Notes under the pieces: generated by a model
Seen by the model: the letters and a program-made list of their open reading frames with translations, nothing else
Database searches by the model: none
Told to the model about the DNA's origin: nothing
Made by a program: the position numbers and the translations under genes
Shown here: piece after piece, positions 25,383 through 31,759 of the stretch
Position numbering within the stretch: position 1 is the stretch's first letter
Layout of the letters: every line of letters begins with the position of its first letter
From: Pararhodobacter marinus
Lineage (GTDB): Bacteria; Pseudomonadota; Alphaproteobacteria; Rhodobacterales; Rhodobacteraceae
NCBI RefSeq assembly: GCF_003122215.1
Contig: NZ_QEYD01000010.1
Span: forward strand, 124,001 to 188,000
Reading direction: 5' to 3'
Length of the DNA stretch: 64,000 bases

Positions 25383-26204
25383 TTATTCGGCCGGCAGGTT
25401 GTCGGTGTTGATGGTGAAGTTGCGCTCCATCCCCATCGGCGTCTCGGCGCCGAAATAGCGGTTGAAGCTGGCCAGGGCCGAGCCGTCGGCCTCCATGCCC
25501 AGAAGCGCCTCGTTCACCGCCTCGAGCAGCGCGGTCTCACCCTTGCGCACGCCGACGCCCAGCCAGTCATCGGTCAGGAAACCGTCGAGCAGGTGATATT
25601 CGCCCGGCGCACCGCTCATCTGGCCCAGAAGCGTGGTCTCGTCGCCCGCCATCGCCTGCACCATGCCGCGCTGCAACGCCAGGAAGGTGTTGGCCGGGGT
25701 CGGGAAGCCGACGGCGGCCGAGTCGGGGAAGCGCTCTTCGACGATCATCGAGGCCATGCCGCTTTCCGGCACGGCGATGCGGTGGCCGTTGAGCTGGTCC
25801 ATTTCGGTGATGTCGCTGTCATTGGGGACGGACACGCGCACGCCGGTGCGGAAATAGGGGATCGAGAAATCGACCTGCTGCGCCCGTTCGGGCGTGATGG
25901 TCAGCGCCGCGGTGGCGATGTCGATCCGGCCCGCCGTCAGGTCGGGGATCCGCGACGCGCCGGTGACATAGCGCAGTTCGGGCGTGACGCCCAGATGGTC
26001 GGCGATGGCGTTGCAGACCTCGACGTCGAAGCCGACCGGCGTGCGGTCATTGTCGCTTTCAAGATACGAGAACGGCACATAGTTCGAGGGCACGCCGCAG
26101 ACCAGAACCCCGGCGTCGCGGATCTCGGCAAGCTGGTCGGCCTGGGCCGCCCCCGCCATCAGCGCAAGCCCCGTTCCGGCCAGAAGAATGGACAGTCTTT
26201 TCAT
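25383..26204 (-). CDS. periplasmic amino-acid-type substrate-binding protein
   Basis: A 273-aa class II binding protein with a signal peptide cut after GAAQA near residue 22. The family core is visible as VLVCGVPSNYVPFSYL, VGFDVEVCNAIADHLG, GRIDIATAALTITPERA and DFSIPYFRTGVRV. It delivers a small, probably amino-acid-like, ligand to the two permeases encoded downstream. First gene of the operon; divergent from the LysR gene at 26375. The ligand is unknown, and the co-encoded PLP and CoA enzymes suggest it is catabolised rather than used as an osmolyte. Confidence 0.88.
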   Translation of the reverse strand: MKRLSILLAGTGLALMAGAAQADQLAEIRDAGVLVCGVPSNYVPFSYLESDNDRTPVGFDVEVCNAIADHLGVTPELRYVTGASRIPDLTAGRIDIATAALTITPERAQQVDFSIPYFRTGVRVSVPNDSDITEMDQLNGHRIAVPESGMASMIVEERFPDSAAVGFPTPANTFLALQRGMVQAMAGDETTLLGQMSGAPGEYHLLDGFLTDDWLGVGVRKGETALLEAVNEALLGMEADGSALASFNRYFGAETPMGMERNFTINTDNLPAE

Positions 26205-26327
26205 GATCTCTCTCCCTGATCGCGGCGGCTATTGGAAAGGATTTCCTCATGTCTTCCGGCCCGCAGCCACCGCCGAAAACTGGGCAGAGCATTGAAATTA
26301 TTCTCGACAACCACAAGAAAATTCTGA

Positions 26328-26357
26328 TTGATAACTATCAAGATAACCCTTTATAAT
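26328..26357 (+). promoter_or_regulatory. LysR-gene promoter overlapping a LysR-type operator
   Basis: The inverted repeat TTGATA-AC-TATCAA (26328-26341) fits the T-N11-A pattern of LysR-binding sites. Its left arm also serves as a -35 (TTGATA), 18 bp ahead of a perfect TATAAT at 26352-26357. The start codon is at 26375, so the transcript leader would be very short. The layout suggests autorepression together with control of the divergent importer operon. Confidence 0.6.
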
Positions 26358-26374
26358 AACGGGCCTGTGCGGCA

Positions 26375-27262
26375 ATGCTGAACCTCACCATCCGCCAGAT
26401 GCGGGCGATCCAGACCATCAGCGATTGCGGCAGTTTCGCCGCTGCCGCGCGGCAGCTCAACGTCTCGGCCGCCGCGCTCAGCGCGATGATCCGCGAGACC
26501 GAGGCCTCAATCGGGTTCCGCGTGTTCGAGCGCACGACGCGCTCGCTTGGCCTGACCGATACCGGGGCCGAGTTCCTGCCGCATGTGCAGCGTATCCTGC
26601 TGGAGATGGAGCGCGCCGAGACCTTCGTGCGACGCCGCCGCGAGGCCGAGAACGCAACGTTGCGCATCGCGGCCACGCAATTCCTGTCCTGCACCACCCT
26701 GCCACCCCTGCTTCAGGCCTTTCGCACCGCCGAGCCCGAGGCGCGGCTGCAGCTGATCGACAGCGCCATCGACGACGTGATCGAGACAGTCCGCTCGGGC
26801 GAGGCGGATCTGGGCGTCTATCTGGACGTGGAAAGCGACGAGACGCTGGAAGCGGTGCCGCTGTTCCGCTCGGCGCTGTGCGTGGTGATGGCGCCCGCGC
26901 ATCCGCTGGCCGGCTTGCCGCAGATCGCGTGGTCGCAGCTTGCCGGTCACAACATCATCTATCTGGGGCGCGAAGAGAAACTGCGCCACAATCTGGCCGA
27001 GGCCGGCATTGCCCTGACCCTGCCGCATCAGCGCGTCGCACATGGGACCAGCGCGCTGGCGCTGATCGCGGCGGGCGAAGGGATCGCGGTGATGACGCGC
27101 TATGTGCAGCCGATGCTGCCGATCTACGGGCTGCGCATGGTGTCCCTGGTCGATCCGCCGCTCGACCGGCAGGTCGTCGTGGTGCACCGTCGCCGGGCGC
27201 CCTTGTCACGCATGGCGAAGAAGTTCGTGGCCTTCGCGCGCGAGGCGAAAATGGGCGACTAG
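26375..27262 (+). CDS. LysR-family regulator of the amino-acid-type importer operon
   Basis: A 295-aa LysR-type regulator with an N-terminal winged helix (IRQMRAIQTISDCGSFAAAA, then LNVSAAALSAMIRETE) and a full-length effector-binding domain. It diverges from the seven-gene importer/catabolic operon, with an inverted repeat of LysR type in the shared promoter region, so it most likely activates that operon when its ligand is present. The start at 26375 agrees with the promoter. A short hairpin lies at its stop codon, facing the converging cobalamin importer operon. Confidence 0.88.
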   Translation: MLNLTIRQMRAIQTISDCGSFAAAARQLNVSAAALSAMIRETEASIGFRVFERTTRSLGLTDTGAEFLPHVQRILLEMERAETFVRRRREAENATLRIAATQFLSCTTLPPLLQAFRTAEPEARLQLIDSAIDDVIETVRSGEADLGVYLDVESDETLEAVPLFRSALCVVMAPAHPLAGLPQIAWSQLAGHNIIYLGREEKLRHNLAEAGIALTLPHQRVAHGTSALALIAAGEGIAVMTRYVQPMLPIYGLRMVSLVDPPLDRQVVVVHRRRAPLSRMAKKFVAFAREAKMGD

Positions 27263-27280
27263 CCGCGCGCTATCGCGGCT
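27261..27280. terminator. possible bidirectional terminator hairpin
   Basis: A 7-bp stem (AGCCGCG with CGCGGCT, loop of six) begins at the LysR stop codon in the 64-bp gap between two converging genes. There is no T-run on either side, so the assignment rests on position and symmetry. Confidence 0.4.
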
Positions 27281-27326
27281 GGGCTGGGTGGCGCGGCGAC
27301 CATCCGGGCCAGCGGAGGCAGGAGGC

Positions 27327-28088
27327 TCATCGAGGTTCCTCCATCGGCAGGAAGCGGAACAGCGTGGAGCCGTCCTCGGGATCGGTCATCGGCATGGCGC
27401 GGACGCGAAAGATCCGGCCCAGCGTATCGGGCGTCAGCACGTCGGACGGGGCGCCACAGGCGACCATCCGGCCTTCGGACATCACGCCCAGCCGGTCGCA
27501 CATCATCGCCTGATTGAGGTCATGCAGCGCCATCACCACCGTGACCGGCAGCGCCGCCACCAGTCCCAGAAGCGCCAGCTGGTGATGGATGTCGAGATGG
27601 TTGGTCGGCTCGTCCAGAATCAGCGCCCGGGGCTGTTGCGCCAGCGCCCGGGCGATATGGATCCGCTGCCTCTCGCCGCCCGACAGGGTCGACCATGGCC
27701 GTTTTGTCATGCCGGTCATGTCGACGGCCGCGAGCGCCTCGTCGACGATCCGCGTGTCCTCGGGGCCAAAGGGGGACAGCGGGGACAGCCACGGCGTGCG
27801 GCCCAGTTCGACCGCGTCACGGACGCTCAGCGCTTCGCCGGTATCGGCGAACTGCTCGACCATGGCGATGCGCTGCGCGACCTGGCGGCGGGTGAGCTGC
27901 CCCAGCGGCACGTCATCGAGCCGCACCTCGCCCGCCGCGCGGGGCATCAGGCCCGCCAGCAGTTTCAGCAGCGTCGACTTGCCGGATCCGTTCGGTCCGA
28001 TCAGGCCAAAGGTCTCGCCCGGGCGGATCTCGCAGGAAACGCCGCGCACGATGTTGCGCCAGCCCAGATCGCGGGCCTCGATCTTCAT
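27327..28088 (-). CDS. btuD: cobalamin-type ABC importer ATPase
   Basis: A 253-aa ATPase: Walker A GPNGSGKSTLLKLLAG near residue 36, signature LSGGERQRIHIARALAQ and Walker B LILDEPTNHLDIHHQL. It is the last gene of the riboswitch-controlled importer, coupled to the permease by a 4-bp overlap. The cobalamin riboswitch ahead of the operon makes a corrinoid the likely substrate, so I use the name btuD in the functional sense. The sequence alone cannot tell a cobalamin from a siderophore ATPase. Confidence 0.85.
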   Translation of the reverse strand: MKIEARDLGWRNIVRGVSCEIRPGETFGLIGPNGSGKSTLLKLLAGLMPRAAGEVRLDDVPLGQLTRRQVAQRIAMVEQFADTGEALSVRDAVELGRTPWLSPLSPFGPEDTRIVDEALAAVDMTGMTKRPWSTLSGGERQRIHIARALAQQPRALILDEPTNHLDIHHQLALLGLVAALPVTVVMALHDLNQAMMCDRLGVMSEGRMVACGAPSDVLTPDTLGRIFRVRAMPMTDPEDGSTLFRFLPMEEPR

Positions 28089-29125
28089 GCGCGCCTCCGG
28101 TTGCGGATGAGGATCAGCGCGAAACCCGGCGCGCCGACCAGCGCGGTGACCACCCCGATGGGCACGACCTGCCCGGGGATCAGCACGCGCGACGCGATGT
28201 CGGCGGCGATCAGGAAAATCGCCCCGGCCAGCGCCGAGGCGGGGACCAGCCGGGCATGGCGGGGACCGACCAGCAGGCGCACGGCATGGGGGATCACCAG
28301 ACCGACGAAACCGATCGACCCGACAAGGCTGACCAGCGTGGCGGTCATCAGCGTGACAGCCGCGATCAGCACAAGCTGAACGCGCCGCACCGCAATGCCC
28401 AGCGCCGCCGCCGCGCCCGAGCCGAACGAGAACGCATCCAGCGGCCGGACATGGGCCAGACAGACCAGAAAGCCCGCCCCGACGACCGGCAGCGCCATCG
28501 TCACATCCGGCCAGCGTACCCCCGACAGGTTGCCCAGCAACCAGAACATCAGCCCCCGCGCCTGTTCGGCATTGGCGGATTTGGCGATCAGGAAGGATGT
28601 CAGCGCGTTGAACAGCTGCGATCCGGCGATCCCGGCCAGAACCAGCTGCGCGGGACCGCCCCCCGCCGCGCGGGCCAGCAGCGCCACCAGCACGAAGGCC
28701 GCCGTGGCGCCGCCGAACGCACCGGCGGACAGGCCGATGGCCCCGCCGCCGATCCCCAAGAGCGCCACGGACACGGCACCGGCACCGGCGCCGGCGGACA
28801 CGCCCAGCAGATACGGATCGGCGAGCGCGTTGCGCACCAGCGCCTGCAACACCACCCCCGACAGCGCCAGCCCCGCGCCACAGGCGGCGGCGACCAGCGT
28901 GCGCGGCAGGCGATAGCTCCACAGGATCCCGGCGTCGATCGGGTCCAGCGCGCGCTCGGCGCCCCAGAGCTTCACCGCCAGCACGTCACCCACAAGCCGA
29001 AGGGGCAGCGCCGTCTCGCCGACAATGACGCCGGCAAGAACCGCCAGCGCCAGAAGCACCGCCCCCAGCCCCACGCGCGGCAGCACCGGCAGCGTCAGCG
29101 CCACAAGCGCCGCCCGGCGCGTCAT
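28085..29125 (-). CDS. btuC: cobalamin-type ABC importer permease
   Basis: A 346-aa FecCD/BtuC-family permease with about ten membrane segments. Family motifs include YRLPRTLVAAACGAGLALSG, LVRNALADPYLLGVSAGA and, near the C-terminus, IGFVGLVIPHAVRLL. It overlaps the binding-protein stop and the ATPase start by 4 bp each. It is clearly related to the permease at 17095-18135. Placed under a cobalamin riboswitch through the upstream leader, it is most likely the corrinoid channel. Confidence 0.85.
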   Translation of the reverse strand: MTRRAALVALTLPVLPRVGLGAVLLALAVLAGVIVGETALPLRLVGDVLAVKLWGAERALDPIDAGILWSYRLPRTLVAAACGAGLALSGVVLQALVRNALADPYLLGVSAGAGAGAVSVALLGIGGGAIGLSAGAFGGATAAFVLVALLARAAGGGPAQLVLAGIAGSQLFNALTSFLIAKSANAEQARGLMFWLLGNLSGVRWPDVTMALPVVGAGFLVCLAHVRPLDAFSFGSGAAAALGIAVRRVQLVLIAAVTLMTATLVSLVGSIGFVGLVIPHAVRLLVGPRHARLVPASALAGAIFLIAADIASRVLIPGQVVPIGVVTALVGAPGFALILIRNRRRA

Positions 29126-30147
29126 TGCAGGTCAAGCCCGGCCAAGGCGGCGGACAGGGTTTCCAGAGCGTCGATATTGCGGATCGACGGGTCCATGCCA
29201 TGCGCGTCCAGAACGACGATGCGGTTGTGGCGCACCGCGTCCATCTGGCTTGCCACCGGATCGGTGCGCAGAAAGTCCAGCTTGCGCTCGACATCGTCCG
29301 CCTCGAAGCGGCGGCGATCCATGCGGGCCAGCACGATCACCGTGGGATTGGCGCGCGCGATGGTTTCCCAGCCGACGACGGGCCATTCCTCGTTGCTGTC
29401 GATGATGTTGCGCAGGCCCAGCGCCTCCATCATGTAGGCCGGAGCGCCCCCCTGCCCGGCGACATAGGGGTCGATATCCATCTCGGCAGACGAGAACCAG
29501 AACACCGCCGACGCATCGCCCAGGTCGAGCGCCCGCGCGGCGTCGATCGCCGCCTCTTCGCGCGCGCGCAGGTCATCGAGCAGCGCGGCACCGCGCTCGG
29601 GCACATCGAAGATCCGCGCCAGTTCGTCGATGCCCTGATACAGGCTCTCGATCGAATAGGGCGCAAGCCGGGTGCCGTCCGAGCCGACGGAATTGTCCTT
29701 GCCTTCGCAATCCGAGGGCAGCGTGTAGGTCGGGATGCCAAGGTCGGCGAACTGGTCGCGGGTGCCGACGCTGCCTTGCGGCCCGATATGCCATTCGTAC
29801 TGCACGGCGACCAGATCGGGGCGCAGGGCGACGACGCTTTCGAAGCTGGGATCGTTGTCGGCCAGACGCGGAACACCGGCATTCACCGTCTCGAATTGCG
29901 GCAGGACGGCCGAGAACCAGACCGACGTGCCAAGCACCCGGTCGCCCAGATCCAGCGCGTAAAGGATCTCGGTCGCGGCCTGACCGACCGTCACCGTGCG
30001 AACGGGCGCGGCGTCGAAGGTCAGATCGACCCCGCAATTGGACAGGTGCAGCGGGTATTCGGTCTGCGCCAGCGCCGGAAACGCGCAGAACAGGGGGGCC
30101 GCCAGAAGCACGGCGCCGCGCAGGGCGGAGGAGAGGGGGAACGGCAT
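29122..30147 (-). CDS. btuF: periplasmic corrinoid-binding protein of the BtuFCD-type importer
   Basis: A 341-aa class III binding protein; a signal peptide runs from the chosen start (30147) to ALA at about residue 26, followed by QTEYPL. A GGAG site precedes this ATG. An in-frame ATG at 30300 has a stronger GGGGAGG site and sits directly after the riboswitch. It would add 51 residues ahead of the signal peptide, which would block normal export, so I prefer 30147 but flag the ambiguity. The operon leader carries a cobalamin riboswitch, so this protein very probably binds cobalamin or a precursor. It is a paralog of the protein at 16088. Confidence 0.82.
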   Translation of the reverse strand: MPFPLSSALRGAVLLAAPLFCAFPALAQTEYPLHLSNCGVDLTFDAAPVRTVTVGQAATEILYALDLGDRVLGTSVWFSAVLPQFETVNAGVPRLADNDPSFESVVALRPDLVAVQYEWHIGPQGSVGTRDQFADLGIPTYTLPSDCEGKDNSVGSDGTRLAPYSIESLYQGIDELARIFDVPERGAALLDDLRAREEAAIDAARALDLGDASAVFWFSSAEMDIDPYVAGQGGAPAYMMEALGLRNIIDSNEEWPVVGWETIARANPTVIVLARMDRRRFEADDVERKLDFLRTDPVASQMDAVRHNRIVVLDAHGMDPSIRNIDALETLSAALAGLDLQ

Positions 30148-30227
30148 GGGAAAGCTCCGGTTGAAAGGGCGACCGGAGACAGGAAGGAGAGGGCAAAGAA
30201 CCGGGTCTGCCCGATAGCTGTCCCCGG

Positions 30228-30248
30228 CCTTTGCCCGCGGGGCAAAGG
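30228..30248 (-). promoter_or_regulatory. strong leader hairpin between riboswitch and btuF
   Basis: A perfect 9-bp stem (CCTTTGCCC with GGGCAAAGG) around a 3-base loop, 80 bp upstream of the btuF start. There is no U-run after it on the transcript, so a simple intrinsic terminator is unlikely. It could block ribosomes translating from the ATG at 30300, or serve as an expression platform. Confidence 0.5.
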
Positions 30249-30339
30249 ATCGGAAGCTGGCGATGGCGCGCAGGGCTGCGCGCGCGGGGAAAAACACCAT
30301 GAGACACCTCCCCGGACACCCCGCCCGGGCCGCGTTGCT

Positions 30340-30520
30340 GACGATGTCGGCAGGTCTCCTGACTGGCGGATCGTGGCTTGCAGCGCCTTCCCATGAACCG
30401 GCGGACCGGATCACAGTGGCTCATCGCTGCGCGCTCACCGCCTACAGTTGCGGGGGCAGTTTCGGTTCGCCGGCGGACCGGCGGCGAATTCCCTTTTGAT
30501 CCCTTGCGGGAACCGACGCC
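30340..30520 (-). ncRNA. cobalamin riboswitch ahead of btuFCD
   Basis: The minus strand carries the conserved elements of the cobalamin (AdoCbl) riboswitch in the right order: CTGCCCCCGCAACTGTAGG (30459-30441), the B12 box GCCACTG (30420-30414), a GGGAAGG segment, and the 3' GTCAGGAGACCTGCC (30363-30349). It lies between the end of the VOC-cupin gene and btuF on the same strand. It should repress expression of the importer when cobalamin is plentiful. A GGGGAGG sequence (30313-30307) shortly after the aptamer is a candidate ribosome site to be hidden. Confidence 0.95.
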
Positions 30521-30601
30521 TCCTGCCTATCGGGCAGGACCCGTTTTGGCAAGTCCCGCGGGCAGGCCGGGGGCGGCCGGGGGACAGGCCCCGCCGCGAC
30601 G

Positions 30602-30625
30602 CCCCCCCGCGCGGCAACCGGGGGG
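30602..30625 (-). terminator. GC-rich hairpin after the VOC-cupin gene
   Basis: Runs of C and G flank GCGCGGCAA immediately after the VOC-cupin stop at 30626, so a short very GC-rich stem can form. There is no U-run. It may separate the VOC-cupin transcript from the riboswitch leader. Confidence 0.35.
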
Positions 30626-31720
30626 TCAGGCCTGCAGCCGGGTGACGAAATCCCCGCGCAGGGCGACTTCCAGAAGCTCCAGATCGTCGGACGCGGCCTC
30701 GTATCGCACCGTCAGGCCCGGGGGGATGACGAAGGCGTCGCCCGGTTCCAGATCGCGCGGCTCCTGCCCGTCGGCGCTGAGCCGCATGGTGCCGTCCATC
30801 ACGAAGGTGAAATGGATGTCGGCGTCATGGCTGTAGGGCCGGGGCTGTCCCTCGCCCCTGCGGATGACCTGAATACCGGCGACCCCTTTGGTCCCGGCGC
30901 TCATGCCCGTGTCGCGCGCGGTGAAGCCCGGCACGCGAAACGGGGCCCAGACGGCCTCGTCCTTCCGGTGATGAACAAATCTCTGCCCGTCCCATTCGCG
31001 CGCCGGATCGCCCTTGCCGTTGGGAAGGGTCATCTCGTGGTCGATGGTCGTCACATGCTCGGCCGGGACACCGATCTCGATCACCTCGATATTGGGCGAG
31101 GCATGGACGACCCGGTGACGGATGCCCGGCGGCTGGTTGACGCAATCGCCGGCATGCAGGCGGATCATCTCGCCCTGATCCTCGTAAAGCACATCGACCC
31201 AGCCGCGATAGCAGAAGATCAGCTGAAAACCGACGGTGTGGTAATGCACCATGTCCGGCACCGGGCCACCATCGGGAATGCGGATATGGCTGGCGATGAC
31301 CGAACCGCCCAGGCGCGTCGGGATCAGGTCGCGATAATGCATGCCCGCGCGACCGATGACCCAGGGCGCATTGTCGCGCAGGCGCTGCACGGCAAAGGCG
31401 TGCTCGGTGGTGATGGGCTCGACCGCGGGCGTCAGCGGCACGATCTGAACCTCGGTGCCGTTCGGGGCGGTCAGCCGGCGCTGCCCCTGCGCGAAGCTGT
31501 CGGGGTCGTCGGTAAGAATGCGGATCAGGCCGGGCGCGACCGGAGCCCCCTTTTCCACGCGCACCCGCAGCCCGTGGCCCGAGAAACTGGCGACCGCCGG
31601 GCTGTCAGCCGGATAGATGTTCTCAAGCCGCATGCCCAGGGTTCGGGTAAAGAAGGGAATGTCGTCGCGCAGCTCCTGCGTCGGGACGACGATTTCGGCA
31701 AGGATCTTCTGGTCGGTCAT
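30626..31720 (-). CDS. VOC-bicupin fusion protein, possible ring- or C-C-cleaving dioxygenase
   Basis: A 364-aa protein with three parts. Residues 1 to about 100 resemble a glyoxalase/VOC domain (VVPTQELRDDIPFFTRTLGM, then FSGHGLRVRV). Residues of about 145-230 form a first cupin with histidines in VHYHTVGFQLIF and GIRHRVVH. Residues of about 285-360 form a second cupin with SHDADIHFTFVMDG. The first cupin has a full metal site; the second looks partly conserved. VOC and cupin domains both serve as iron dioxygenases, and the gene follows a kynureninase/cyclase fusion, so oxidation of an aromatic amine is possible (inference). It starts 39 bp after that gene. I do not recognise a characterised ortholog. 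Confidence 0.75.
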   Translation of the reverse strand: MTDQKILAEIVVPTQELRDDIPFFTRTLGMRLENIYPADSPAVASFSGHGLRVRVEKGAPVAPGLIRILTDDPDSFAQGQRRLTAPNGTEVQIVPLTPAVEPITTEHAFAVQRLRDNAPWVIGRAGMHYRDLIPTRLGGSVIASHIRIPDGGPVPDMVHYHTVGFQLIFCYRGWVDVLYEDQGEMIRLHAGDCVNQPPGIRHRVVHASPNIEVIEIGVPAEHVTTIDHEMTLPNGKGDPAREWDGQRFVHHRKDEAVWAPFRVPGFTARDTGMSAGTKGVAGIQVIRRGEGQPRPYSHDADIHFTFVMDGTMRLSADGQEPRDLEPGDAFVIPPGLTVRYEAASDDLELLEVALRGDFVTRLQA

Positions 31721-31759
31721 GGGTTCTCTCTGGCATCGGACGGGGCAGCGTTCAGGATC

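Larger units (their letters stand above)
30202..30543 (-). repeat. inverted repeat bracketing the cobalamin riboswitch
   Basis: On the minus-strand transcript, CGGGTCCTGCCCGATAG (30543-30527) precedes the riboswitch and CTATCGGGCAGACCCG (30217-30202) follows it. The two can pair over 16 bp with one bulged base, closing a loop of about 310 nt that contains the whole riboswitch and the GGGGAGG/ATG at 30300. The 5' arm can instead fold on itself (CCTGCC with GGCAGG), so two exclusive structures are possible. Confidence 0.7.
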
